Assembly (NCBI RefSeq): GCF_020080045.1
Contig: NZ_CP083451.1
Span: 1,240,001-1,304,000, forward strand
Origin: Comamonas odontotermitis
Lineage (GTDB): Bacteria; Pseudomonadota; Gammaproteobacteria; Burkholderiales; Burkholderiaceae_C
Direction of reading: 5' to 3'
Length of the DNA stretch: 64,000 nt
Position 1 is the stretch's first letter; each line of letters begins with the position of its first letter. The position numbers and the translations under genes are program-made. Below the pieces are notes generated by a model. That model saw only the letters and a list, made by a program, of their open reading frames with translations, was not told the DNA's origin and made no database searches. Positions 16,880 through 25,642 of this stretch are shown piece after piece.

Positions 16880-18010
16880 ATGGACAAAGGTATCAAAGCA
16901 GCAGTGGCAATGGTGGTGGCCGGCATGGCAGTTGCTGCTGGCGCGCAGGAGGTGGTGAAGATCGGTACGATGAGTCCGCTGTCCGGCCCACAGGCCCACT
17001 ACGGCAAGGACAATGTCACCGGCGTGCGTTTCGCCGTGGAGGACCTCAATGCCAAGGGTGTGACGATTGGCGGCAAGAAGATCAAGTTTGAAGTGGTGGC
17101 CGAAGACGATGCCGCCGATCCCAAGCAAGGCACTGCTGCCGCACAGAAACTGTGCGACGAGAAGGTGGCGGCCGTGGCTGGTATCCTGAACTCGGGCGTG
17201 GCCATTCCATCGTCCAAGATCTTCAACGACTGCGGCGTGCCGTTCATCACTGGTGCGGCCACCAACCCTGAACTGACCCGCCCCGCCTACCCAGGCGTGT
17301 TCCGTATCATCGCCAACGACAACGCATTGGGCGCTGCGCTGGCAGGCTACGCAGCCAATACGCTCAAGCTCAAGAACGTCGCCGTGATCGATGATCGTAC
17401 CGCTTACGGCCAGGGCCTGGCCAACGTGTTTAAGAAGGACGCGGAATCCAAGGGTGTCAAGATCGTTGCTTCCGAATTCACTAACGACAAGGCCACCGAC
17501 TTCATGGCAATCTTGACATCGATCAAGGCCAAGAAGCCCGATGCGATCTTCTACGGCGGCATGGATGCACAAGCCGGCCCCATGCTGCGTCAGATGGTGC
17601 AGTTGGGCATGACCAACGTGAAGTTCTTCGGTGGCGACGGCATCTGCACGGCTGAACTGGCCAAGCTGGCCACCGGCACCAAGACGCTGGAAAACGTGGT
17701 GTGCGCTGACGGCGGTGCTTCGCTGGCCAAGATGCCAGGCGGTGTCGAATGGAAGAAGCGCTACGACGCGAAGAACCCCGGTGTGTTCCAGGTCTACAGC
17801 CCGTACTTCTACGACGCGACCATGCTGATCGTCGACGCGATGCAGCGCGCCGATTCCACCGATCCCAAGAAGTACCTGCCTGAACTGCGCAAATCGGAGT
17901 ACAACGGCGTGACCGCCAAGATCGCCTTCCAGGACAACGGCGAGCTGAAGGTGCCTCTGTACACGCTGAGCCACTACATTGCCGGCAAGAAGACGCCTAT
18001 CGGCGAATAA
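16880..18010 (+). CDS. Branched-chain amino acid ABC transporter substrate-binding protein (LivK-like)
   Basis: Periplasmic type-I binding protein of 376 residues. It has a signal peptide (MDKGIKAAVAMVVAGMAVAA), the family start VVKIGTMSPLSGPQAHYGKD and the conserved FITGAATNPELT region. Homologues bind branched-chain amino acids, related amides or aromatic acids. ATG 16880 follows GGAG at 16867-16870. The permease and ATPase genes are not adjacent. A clean terminator follows, so it is expressed alone. Confidence 0.93.
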   Translation: MDKGIKAAVAMVVAGMAVAAGAQEVVKIGTMSPLSGPQAHYGKDNVTGVRFAVEDLNAKGVTIGGKKIKFEVVAEDDAADPKQGTAAAQKLCDEKVAAVAGILNSGVAIPSSKIFNDCGVPFITGAATNPELTRPAYPGVFRIIANDNALGAALAGYAANTLKLKNVAVIDDRTAYGQGLANVFKKDAESKGVKIVASEFTNDKATDFMAILTSIKAKKPDAIFYGGMDAQAGPMLRQMVQLGMTNVKFFGGDGICTAELAKLATGTKTLENVVCADGGASLAKMPGGVEWKKRYDAKNPGVFQVYSPYFYDATMLIVDAMQRADSTDPKKYLPELRKSEYNGVTAKIAFQDNGELKVPLYTLSHYIAGKKTPIGE

Positions 18011-18038
18011 ATCCTTCCAGCACCTTGGAACCACACAC

Positions 18039-18061
18039 AACCCGCTTCGGCGGGTTTTTTG
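18039..18061 (+). terminator. Intrinsic terminator of the LivK-like gene
   Basis: AACCCGC, TTCG loop and GCGGGTT, followed by a T run, lie about 30 bases after the stop codon. Confidence 0.88.
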
Positions 18062-18162
18062 TTTCTACCGGGGAATGGCTGCTTTGGCATGCATAAAACC
18101 CGGGTGACAGTGGCTGCATGCAGCGCGCCCTACAATGCCGGTGTCATTCTTCGGAATGAACA

Positions 18163-18326
18163 ACATTCTCAGGGCGGGGTGCAATTCCCCACCGGCGGTA
18201 TCTGTGGCCAGCAACCTGCTGGACTGCAGCAGCCCGCGAGCGCCTGGTGGCCTGCATGGTCACCAGGGTCAGCAGATCTGGTGAGATGCCAGAGCCGACG
18301 GTTACAGTCCGGATGAAAGAGAATCG
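18163..18326 (+). ncRNA. FMN riboswitch (RFN element)
   Basis: The sequence holds the conserved FMN-aptamer blocks in order: ATTCTCAGGGCGGGGTG, AATTCCCCACCGGCGGT, AGCCCGCGAGCG, GATCTGGTGAGATGCCAGAG, CCGACGGTTACAGTCCGGATG, and AAAGAGAAT closing the P1 stem. It lies about 100 bases before ribH. In known cases FMN binding lowers expression, and the same is inferred here. Confidence 0.92.
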
Positions 18327-18423
18327 CGTGCGCTCCATGGCGCCTGCATTGCCGTTGTGCGGCCGTGCAGGTGCGTGTTGCGTTCGCGTGCCCTGATTCA
18401 GGTCAATTTATTGGATACACACC

Positions 18424-18948
18424 ATGAATCAGATGTCCTCCATTTCCTATTCCATCGGCAAGGCTCAGCGGCTGGCCATTGTCAGCGCGCAGTGGCATGC
18501 CGACATCGTGCACCAGGCGCGCGATGCGGCTGTCGCCCAACTGGCCGAGCTTGGCTGGCAAAAAGACCAGATCGATCTCATCGATGTACCTGGTGCCTTC
18601 GAGATTCCGCTCGTGCTCAAGCGCCTTGCACAGACGGGCCAATACGCGGGCCTGATGGCCTGTGGCCTGGTGGTCAACGGCGGCATCTATCGTCACGAAT
18701 TTGTGACGACAGCGGTCATCGATGGCCTGATGCGTGTGCAGATGGATACGGGTGTGCCCGTTTTCTCGGCCGTGCTGACTCCGCGCGATTTCCACGACTC
18801 GCAAGAGCACCACGACTTCTTCCATCAGCATTTCGTCAAGAAGGGCACGGAACTGGCCCGCGCCTGCGACGCAACGGTTCAACTGCACCGTTCGCTGGAG
18901 ACCCAGCAAACCCACAGGCAGCAGCCTCTGCACAGCCTGGCTGCGTAA
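18424..18948 (+). CDS. ribH: 6,7-dimethyl-8-ribityllumazine synthase, RibH2 type
   Basis: Condenses 5-amino-6-ribitylaminouracil with dihydroxybutanone phosphate, the penultimate riboflavin step. The 174-residue protein has VPGAFEIPL and GGIYRHEFVTTAVIDG (His91 in the usual catalytic place). It ends in HDSQEHHDFFHQHFVKKG, a feature shared with the Brucella RibH2 isozyme rather than the ordinary RibH. It lies alone behind an FMN riboswitch with no other rib gene. A housekeeping ribH presumably exists elsewhere. A terminator follows. Confidence 0.93.
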   Translation: MNQMSSISYSIGKAQRLAIVSAQWHADIVHQARDAAVAQLAELGWQKDQIDLIDVPGAFEIPLVLKRLAQTGQYAGLMACGLVVNGGIYRHEFVTTAVIDGLMRVQMDTGVPVFSAVLTPRDFHDSQEHHDFFHQHFVKKGTELARACDATVQLHRSLETQQTHRQQPLHSLAA

Positions 18949-18975
18949 GCCGGATCCGGCGCCTGTTTTTTAAAG

Positions 18976-19018
18976 GCCCATTGCCGTGCTTGTGAATCAA
19001 GCGCTGCAATGGGCTTTT
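18976..19018 (+). terminator. Terminator of ribH
   Basis: GCCCATTGC pairs with GCAATGGGC, and an inner GCTTG/CAAGC stem closes the loop. TTTT follows directly. Confidence 0.75.
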
Positions 19019-19239
19019 CTGCATCTGCAGGCTGCGCGCAGGATGGATGCAGTCTTCCATCACGGGCCCGTTTGACGTTGTGTTGCTTTTGCCGCAAATT
19101 CACGAGCAGGGATTTTTCACACCATTATGAAGGGACGTAATTTTGTATTTCTTTTCCTGAGGAAATTTTGCCATTTGATCCATCGCAATGGGCAATGGCA
19201 TGGCATAAATCAATAATAAAACTTTACAGGAAGAGAAAG

Positions 19240-19851
19240 ATGAATCGTAAATATATAGAAATTTTAGTTATTGGCCTCAGCCTTGCTGGAGGTATTGCGC
19301 ATGCCGACGAAAATCCGCTGGGCCCGCTTGCGAAAATGGTAGGTATCTGGGAAGGTGATAAAGGCAATGACGTGGCACCAGCACAAAAATCGACGGGTGC
19401 TATTGGCGCACCCGCTGTAAGCCCCTACTTTGAGCGGATCTCCATTGTGCCGGGTGCAGGCGCCACCAATGCCAGCGAGCAGGACCTTGTCACCGTTCAG
19501 TACCACCAGGAAGTATTCCGAAAATCGGACAAAAAGAAATTCCATGACCAGGTGGGTTATTGGATCTGGGATAAAAAGTTCAACACCATTCTGCATTCCT
19601 ACTGCATACCCCGCGCAGTTTGCATTACTGCGGAAGGTAAGTTGGAGGATCCGAATAAATTTGAAGTCGGCACCGACCGGGCAATTGCCGAAAGCATATT
19701 CATGAAAAACAACGGCACCACCCGTATGTTTAATATGTCAATGGCAGTCAATGGCGATGACATGAAATATAACCAGGTAACATTAACCACCATTTACGGC
19801 AAAGACTTCAGCCACTCGGACAGCAATACGCTCAAGCGCGTGAAGCAATAA
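19240..19851 (+). CDS. Heme-binding beta-barrel (nitrobindin-like) domain protein with signal peptide
   Basis: The 203-residue protein has a signal peptide ending near AHA-DE. The start of the mature part, PLGPLAKMVGIWEGDKG, and the later HDQVGYWIWDKKFNTILHSY fit the nitrobindin/FABP-like beta-barrel family. Members bind heme or small hydrophobic ligands; the heme-ligating histidine was not identified with confidence. AGGAAGAG precedes ATG 19240. Base use is clearly more AT-rich than in its neighbours, and a transposase scar lies beyond it, suggesting acquisition by transfer. Confidence 0.6.
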   Translation: MNRKYIEILVIGLSLAGGIAHADENPLGPLAKMVGIWEGDKGNDVAPAQKSTGAIGAPAVSPYFERISIVPGAGATNASEQDLVTVQYHQEVFRKSDKKKFHDQVGYWIWDKKFNTILHSYCIPRAVCITAEGKLEDPNKFEVGTDRAIAESIFMKNNGTTRMFNMSMAVNGDDMKYNQVTLTTIYGKDFSHSDSNTLKRVKQ

Positions 19852-20119
19852 GAGCCGTCCACACCACCCGCCAAATCGCGGATATGCGTTGGGGAAGAGG
19901 CGCCGGCTCGTGCCGTGCGAAGCCACAGGCAATACCAACCTGCGACATAGTTTGGTGCCAACGGCTTCGCGTCCCTGGCTAGGCGAGGCCCGCAACGTAG
20001 CAATGGCATATCCAGACGGGTCGTGGCGGGCCTGGTTGCAGGCACGGCCACTCCCGCTGGGGAAGATGAATCAGGCCATTCTTGCGTGCAGGCTCTCGCC
20101 GGCGCCCCGGCATAGACAG
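19852..20119. other. Gap after the beta-barrel gene
   Basis: No gene, RNA or strong regulatory signal was recognised. It leads into the transposase-like scar. Confidence 0.3.
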
Positions 20120-20365
20120 TGACCATCCCACCGCCCATTCTGTCGGTACGCGCCCAATGGCCTTTGTGGGAGGAGGAGGAAGCGTTCATCTGGCTGAGTG
20201 GTCCGGCCGCACGAGCTGGGGCCCCACGACTCCTGCCTGATTCCAGTCATCTTCCACTCTGATAACGATGCCCGTACCGTGCGGGTTAGCGAAGAAGCAG
20301 CCATCAATGGCATTCTCTTTCTGCTGCAGGCAGGTATTCGATGGAGGCCGGGTCAATCATCTCTC
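20120..20365 (+). pseudogene. Possible IS5-family transposase N-terminal remnant
   Basis: One forward frame reads RVSEEAAINGILFLLQAGIRW near 20280-20345, which resembles the RAALTGILFVLKTGIRWRDLP segment at the start of IS5-group transposases. A second frame just upstream has a tryptophan/glutamate segment (PLWEEEEAFIWLS) like the preceding part. No catalytic domain, terminal repeat or target duplication was found. This is a weak call. Confidence 0.35.
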
Positions 20366-20507
20366 TATAGCGCAGAAGCGGAAGAACGCACTTTTAGTAG
20401 GCAACTGCAGAACCGCGCCATGCGCGCAGGCGATCCGATTGGGATAATGGCCATCATCACGATTGTTGGCGCCACAGGCGCCACCCAGGCCCGAGGAGCC
20501 TCATCGC

Positions 20508-21620
20508 ATGCGATTTTCGCCCTTTCCCGAAGATGGCCCCGAGAAACTGCATTTGGCTGCTCCAACGGGACCGAGTCGGGAGCGGCGCAGAATTCTGCGG
20601 GCCTGTGTCTGGCTGGCTGCCGGGTACTGTGTAGCCATCATTTTCCTCACGACGGTGATGCGTGGCTTTCTGGGGGGCGAGCGTTACGAGCTGACTGCCG
20701 CCCGAATGACGCTGTTCGCCCTTGCTCCGGTTCTGATCATGGCTGTTTCGCTGGCCTTGCTGTGGAGCAGGAGCCGCAGCCTTCGCTCCATGGCTGCCCA
20801 GTCCGTTGCACTGTCGCTGGGGGCCGCATGCATTTTTGGTCTTCTGGATCAAAGCCTCAATGTCTATGAATCGCAGCAGGTTGCATTCGACCTGAGCGAT
20901 TTCAGCTACAACATGCTGTACGGTTCAGCACTGGTCTTTGGCTGGTGCTGCTTGTTGGTTGCGTATCTGTTCAGCGCCGACCTGATGGAGCGCGAGCGGC
21001 GCATGCATGCCTGGCGCGAAGAGGCGATGAATGCCCAGATGCGCGCACTGCGCTACCAGATCAACCCGCATTTCTTGTTCAACACCATGAACGCGCTGGC
21101 GGGATTGATGGAAGAGCGGGCGGTGGACCAGGCACGGACGATGCTGCTGTCTCTTTCCAGCTATCTGCGTGCCACGCTCACGCTGGACCCTTCGGCGGCT
21201 ATTCCTCTCGAGGAGGAGGTTGCGATGCAGCAACGGTATTTGGATATCGAGCAGGAACGGTTTTCCGACCGCATGCGGGTGAGCATCAATGTGCCTGCCT
21301 CACTGGGAAAGACGCTGGTGCCAGCGCTGGTGTTGCAGCCTCTGGTGGAAAACGCGGTCAAGCACGGTGTCTGCAGCATGCCCGGGCCGGTGGAGATTGC
21401 GGTGAGCGCACGCGCGGATGAAGATCAGTTGCTACTGGTGGTGGAAAACGACTTCTGTCCTTTGACGGGTCGAATCAGCCATGGCACAGGCATTGGCCTC
21501 AGAAATGTGCGCGAGCGTATTGCGCTGCAATTTCCTCAAAAGGCCGCACTGACCACGGAAACCGTGGGTGAGGGACGGCGGTTTCGCGTCACGGTCTGCC
21601 TGCCTCTGCGCTGGGGTTGA
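20508..21620 (+). CDS. LytS/AlgZ-type sensor histidine kinase
   Basis: Membrane histidine kinase of 370 residues. About four hydrophobic segments fill residues 30-155. A His_kinase domain follows with LRYQINPHFLFNTMNAL (His188 phospho-acceptor), then an HATPase domain with LVENAVKHG (279-287) and GTGIGLRNVRERI. This group usually pairs with a LytTR response regulator, but none is adjacent: the next gene is a transporter. AGGAG lies close before ATG 20508. The signal is unknown. Confidence 0.9.
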   Translation: MRFSPFPEDGPEKLHLAAPTGPSRERRRILRACVWLAAGYCVAIIFLTTVMRGFLGGERYELTAARMTLFALAPVLIMAVSLALLWSRSRSLRSMAAQSVALSLGAACIFGLLDQSLNVYESQQVAFDLSDFSYNMLYGSALVFGWCCLLVAYLFSADLMERERRMHAWREEAMNAQMRALRYQINPHFLFNTMNALAGLMEERAVDQARTMLLSLSSYLRATLTLDPSAAIPLEEEVAMQQRYLDIEQERFSDRMRVSINVPASLGKTLVPALVLQPLVENAVKHGVCSMPGPVEIAVSARADEDQLLLVVENDFCPLTGRISHGTGIGLRNVRERIALQFPQKAALTTETVGEGRRFRVTVCLPLRWG

Positions 21621-21809
21621 TGGAGTAAGCGCAGACGGTTTTGCTGGAGAGGCAAAGAGGGCTTTTGTTCGCGCCACGGGTGCCGCGGTCATTTTTTGGC
21701 ACACTGGCGAGCCGTTCTCCGCTTTGGCGCAGCGGCTTTTTCATCGCCAGGTAGCCCTTGGAAGGGCGACTGCCGCGCAAGGCAGGCAGGTTGGCGGATC
21801 CCTTTTGCA

Positions 21810-23006
21810 ATGACTGAATCTTCTCCTCTGACCCGCCAGCAAGCCTGGCTGGGTGTGATCGCCCTGGCCATGGGCGCCTTCGTCTTCAATACCAGCGAAT
21901 TTGTACCAGTGGGCCTGCTCAGCGACATTGGCGCGAGCTACGGCATGACCACCGAGCGCGTCGGCCTGATGCTGACCATCTACGCCTGGATCGTTGCCCT
22001 CACTTCCTTGCCCTGCATGCTGCTGACCAAGAATGTCGAGCGCCGCAAGCTATTGATGGGCGTGTTTGCCTTGTTCGTTGTCAGCCACGGCGTATCTGCC
22101 ATTGCCTGGAACTACCCGGTACTGCTCGCAAGCCGCATGGGCATTGCACTGGCGCATGCGGTGTTCTGGTCCATCACCGCGTCGCTGGCCGTGCGCATTG
22201 CACCTGAGGGCAAGAAGCCCCAGGCGCTGGGCTTGCTGGCCACGGGAACGACCCTGGCCATGGTGCTCGGCATTCCGCTGGGCCGCGTGGTGGGCGAAGC
22301 TCTGGGCTGGCGCACCACCTTTGGCGGCATCGGCCTGGTTGCCCTGGCAGTGATGCTGGTGCTGTGGCGTCTGCTGCCACTGCTGCCCAGCGAAAACGCA
22401 GGTTCGGCCCGGAGCATTCCGATGCTGTTCAAGCGCCCAGCCCTGTCAGCCACCTATGCGCTGCTGATTGTGATGGTGACCGCGCAGTTCACCGTGTACA
22501 GCTATATCGAGCCCTTGATCCAGCGTGTTGCGGGGCTGTCCAACGACGTCACCACCTGGGTCCTCTTGCTGTATGGCGGCATGGGCATTGTGGGCAGTGT
22601 GCTGTTCGGCGCCATGGGCCTGCGCTGGCCGCGCGGTTTTCTGCTGGTGGCCATGGCGGTGCTGACGGCCTGCCTGTGGTTGCTGCTGCCCAGCACGCAA
22701 TGGTCGCTGGCACTGTATGCGGTGTGCGCAGTGTGGGGTGTGTCCATGCTGTGCATGGTGCTGCCGCTGCAGGCCAAGGTGCTGCGCCTCGCCTCGGACG
22801 CCACCGATGTGGGCATGTCGCTGTTCTCGGGCCTTTTCAATGTCGGGATTGGCGCTGGCGCCTTGCTCGGCAGCCAGATCGGCACGCACTGGGGCTTGCA
22901 GTACCTGGGGCCGGTGGGTGGTGGTATTGCCGTGGCAGGGGTGCTGTGGTGCGCTTTTGCCAGTTGGTACTGGGTGGGTACCTTTGCGCCAAAGCCGCAG
23001 CGTTGA
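21810..23006 (+). CDS. sotB: Sugar efflux transporter, SotB-like MFS protein
   Basis: Proton-driven exporter of the major facilitator superfamily, 398 residues with about 12 membrane segments. The start [20 protein letters not shown] and the following [17 protein letters not shown] motif match the SotB/YdeA group, which exports arabinose and other sugars or IPTG. Substrate in this organism is not shown. ATG 21810 begins at the conserved N-terminus. The convergent LysR gene lies 56 bases beyond. Confidence 0.85.
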   Translation: MTESSPLTRQQAWLGVIALAMGAFVFNTSEFVPVGLLSDIGASYGMTTERVGLMLTIYAWIVALTSLPCMLLTKNVERRKLLMGVFALFVVSHGVSAIAWNYPVLLASRMGIALAHAVFWSITASLAVRIAPEGKKPQALGLLATGTTLAMVLGIPLGRVVGEALGWRTTFGGIGLVALAVMLVLWRLLPLLPSENAGSARSIPMLFKRPALSATYALLIVMVTAQFTVYSYIEPLIQRVAGLSNDVTTWVLLLYGGMGIVGSVLFGAMGLRWPRGFLLVAMAVLTACLWLLLPSTQWSLALYAVCAVWGVSMLCMVLPLQAKVLRLASDATDVGMSLFSGLFNVGIGAGALLGSQIGTHWGLQYLGPVGGGIAVAGVLWCAFASWYWVGTFAPKPQR

Positions 23007-23062
23007 GCTAGCTCCTGATGGAAAGACGCGCCGCAAGGCCTGCGCGGTAGCGCACAGGGGCA

Positions 23063-23965
23063 TTACATGGCCAGCGGCGCAAAGTGTGCCTGCAGCGCCG
23101 CCAGTGCCAGGCGCACGCGCGCCGGCAGGGCGTGCCGCTGCGGCGTGATGGCCCAGATGTCCAGGCTACCGCAGTCCCAGTCGGGCAGCAGACGCAGCAA
23201 CTGGCCGCTCTCCACGGGCTCGGCAACGTCCAGCGAAAAGAGCCTGGCCAGGCCCAGGCCTTCGCTGCACAGCTGCTGCAGGCCTTGTTGCTGGTTGCAG
23301 ATGATGCGTGGCGTGGTGTGCAACTGCGCGGTGGCTCCCGTGGCAGGGTGCTGCAGGCGCAACTCGGTCACTAGGACTTTGCCGGTGTTGCGTACGATCC
23401 ACGGCAGGGCCCCCAGTTGCCGAGGATGCTCGGGCAACTGGGCCTGCGGGGCCAGCAGGCTGGGCGCCGCGCAGATCCACCAGGGCAGGCGGCCCAGGGG
23501 GCGAGCCACCCAGGTGGAGTCAGGCAGGCTGCCCAGGCGCACGGCCAGGTCAATGCGCTCCGAGACCAGATCGGTGTGCGCATCGTCCAGCAGCAGTTGC
23601 AGGCGCAGCTGTGGGTGGGCATGCAACAGGGGGGCCAGCGCGCGGCCCAGGGGGGCGGCGAGGCCCAGCACGGCGGCAATGCGCAGTTCGCCAATCGGCT
23701 CTTCGCGTTCGGCTTCCAGCTCTGCGCGGGCCTGGCGGGCCGCCTGCAGCATGACGGCGCACTGCGCATAGAAGCGCTGCCCTGCCTCGGTCAGGCTGTG
23801 CTTGCGGGTGGTGCGCTGCAGCAGAGGCAGGCCCGATTGCGCTTCCAGCTGGCGGATGTGCTGGCTCACGGCCGAGGCCGTCGTGCCCAGCGTGCGGGCG
23901 GCGGCGCTCATCGAGCCCTGTTCCACCACGGTGGCGAACACGGCCATGCGATTGAGGTCTTCCAT
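23063..23965 (-). CDS. LysR-family transcriptional regulator
   Basis: The 300-residue protein has an N-terminal winged helix (residues 1-60, with SMSAAARTLGTTASAVSQHI) and a C-terminal effector-binding domain. It diverges from the NAD(P)-dependent reductase gene at 24108 across 142 bases, a layout typical of a LysR regulator and its target. Its ligand is unknown. Confidence 0.93.
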   Translation of the reverse strand: MEDLNRMAVFATVVEQGSMSAAARTLGTTASAVSQHIRQLEAQSGLPLLQRTTRKHSLTEAGQRFYAQCAVMLQAARQARAELEAEREEPIGELRIAAVLGLAAPLGRALAPLLHAHPQLRLQLLLDDAHTDLVSERIDLAVRLGSLPDSTWVARPLGRLPWWICAAPSLLAPQAQLPEHPRQLGALPWIVRNTGKVLVTELRLQHPATGATAQLHTTPRIICNQQQGLQQLCSEGLGLARLFSLDVAEPVESGQLLRLLPDWDCGSLDIWAITPQRHALPARVRLALAALQAHFAPLAM

Positions 23966-24107
23966 GTGGGTAATTTTGAAGTATAGCTAAACAATCATTG
24001 CAGAAATTGATGAATTATCAAATGAATGGCTGCAATCTACAGTAGAGGCCTACGCACATCACAGGCGCACCAGACGCCTTCTCTTCAATTTGACCAAGGA
24101 ATTCACC

Positions 24108-24767
24108 ATGCAAGTCGCACTGATTGGCGCCACCGGATTTGTCGGCGCTGCCGTATTGAACGAGCTGCTGCAACGCGGCCACGAAGTGGTGGCGCTTGCG
24201 CGTCAGCCCGAAAAAATCGCCGCGCAGCCGCACCTGAAAGTGGTGCAGGCCGATGTGATGGACGCCCAGGCCGTGAGAAGCGCGGTGGCTGGCAGCGACG
24301 CCGTGTTGAGCGCCTACAACGCGGGCTGGACCAATCCGCATATCTACGACGACTTCATGCGCGGCTCACGCGCCATCGCGGAAGGCGTCAAGGCCGCAGG
24401 CATCAGGCGCTATCTGGTGGTGGGCGGCGCAGGCAGCCTGTTCGTCAACGGCCAGCAACTGGTGGATTCGCCCGAGTTTCCTGCAGCCATCAAACCGGGA
24501 GCCAGTGCGGCGCGTGACATGTACACCGAGCTGCAAAAGGAGCACAGCCTGGACTGGACGATGCTCAGCCCTGCCGTGGGTTTTCATGGCGGGTCTGCGG
24601 CGCAGGCACAGGGCCGCACGGGTAAGTACCGCACCGGCAGGGACGAGCCGCTGATGCAGGCGGACGGCCAGAGCGGCGATATCTCGGTGCAGGATCTGGC
24701 GGTGGCGCTAGTGGACGCGCTGGAGCAGAACACGCATCTGCAGCAGCGGTTTACCGTGGCCTACTGA
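24108..24767 (+). CDS. NAD(P)-binding atypical SDR oxidoreductase (YwnB/YhfK-like)
   Basis: The 219-residue protein begins MQVALIGATGFVGAAVLNEL, the Rossmann nucleotide-binding motif, and continues with RRYLVVGGAGSLFV and DWTMLSPAVGF. It belongs to the NAD(P)H-binding family related to flavin reductases; the reaction is unknown. ATG 24108 has AAGGA seven bases upstream. The divergent LysR gene is its likely regulator. Confidence 0.88.
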   Translation: MQVALIGATGFVGAAVLNELLQRGHEVVALARQPEKIAAQPHLKVVQADVMDAQAVRSAVAGSDAVLSAYNAGWTNPHIYDDFMRGSRAIAEGVKAAGIRRYLVVGGAGSLFVNGQQLVDSPEFPAAIKPGASAARDMYTELQKEHSLDWTMLSPAVGFHGGSAAQAQGRTGKYRTGRDEPLMQADGQSGDISVQDLAVALVDALEQNTHLQQRFTVAY

Positions 24768-24792
24768 TGATTGCAGGCAGATAATCAGCAAA

Positions 24793-24831
24793 ATAGCTGC
24801 TGGCGCTCTCCTGCAAAGCGCCAGCAGCTAT
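24793..24831. repeat. Perfect copy of the dispersed palindrome, likely bidirectional terminator
   Basis: ATAGCTGCTGGCGCT pairs perfectly with AGCGCCAGCAGCTAT around a nine-base loop; TTGTTTTTG follows on the right and GCAAA precedes. It lies between convergent genes, as does the copy at 14421. Confidence 0.75.
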
Positions 24832-24844
24832 TGTTTTTGTAGTT

Positions 24845-25642
24845 TCAAATGTTCTTCAGAAACTGCGTGATGTGCGAGAGCACTTGCTCAGGCATCTCGC
24901 GGTGCGGCATGTGGCGCGCACCGGGCAGAATTTCGCAAAGCCCGCCACCGCCAGCGAGCCGGGCGATGCGGGCGGGCTGGGCAGTGGAGCCGTATTCATC
25001 CAGCTCGCCGTGCAGGGCCAGGAGCGGGCAGGTGAGTCGGGGCAGACTGTTGTCGAGTGACCAGTCGGCAAAGGCCGGGCTCAGCCAGGTTTCCGTCCAG
25101 GCGTCCACCACCCAACGCGCTTTGTCGCCATGGTATTTGGCCAGTCGCGCCAGTTGCTCTGCCTCCTGAAACCGGGCGCGTGCCTCGCGGATGCCTGCCA
25201 GTGTATGGGGCTCCACCAACGCCTGCGCGGCGATGGTGACCACGGCCCGGCATTCGCTGCTGGCGCGCGCGGCGATTTCCACCGCCATGCCGCCGCCCAC
25301 GCTGTGGCCCAGCAGCACATAGCTTGCCAGTTGCAACTGTTCGCACACGGCAGGAAAGTGCCGCGCGGCTTCTTGCGCCACAAAATCGAGGTCGGGCAGA
25401 CCCTGACGGGCAACGGACTGGCCAAAGCCCAACCGGTCGTACGCCACCACCCGGCGGCCCGTGGCCTGTGCCAGCTGGGCCGGAAAATCCCGCCACAGCG
25501 CGACGCTGCCCAGCGACTCATGCAGCATCACGATGGGCGCGCTGCCTTCGCTGCCTGCATTGTCAGAAGGCGTCCATGACTGCGCAAAAAGCCGCCCCTC
25601 AGGGACGGTCATCCAATGCTGTTGGGTGGTGATGGTCGTCAT
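24845..25642 (-). CDS. Alpha/beta hydrolase
   Basis: The 265-residue protein has the hydrolase signatures HESLGSVALWRDFP (oxyanion region), the nucleophile elbow GHSVGGGMA, and a late acid/His pair region (GELDEYGS, GARHMPHRE). Substrate is unknown. The start at 25642 (MTTITTQQHW) overlaps the stop of the upstream GT39 gene by four bases (ATGA), so the two are probably translated together. Confidence 0.88.
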   Translation of the reverse strand: MTTITTQQHWMTVPEGRLFAQSWTPSDNAGSEGSAPIVMLHESLGSVALWRDFPAQLAQATGRRVVAYDRLGFGQSVARQGLPDLDFVAQEAARHFPAVCEQLQLASYVLLGHSVGGGMAVEIAARASSECRAVVTIAAQALVEPHTLAGIREARARFQEAEQLARLAKYHGDKARWVVDAWTETWLSPAFADWSLDNSLPRLTCPLLALHGELDEYGSTAQPARIARLAGGGGLCEILPGARHMPHREMPEQVLSHITQFLKNI

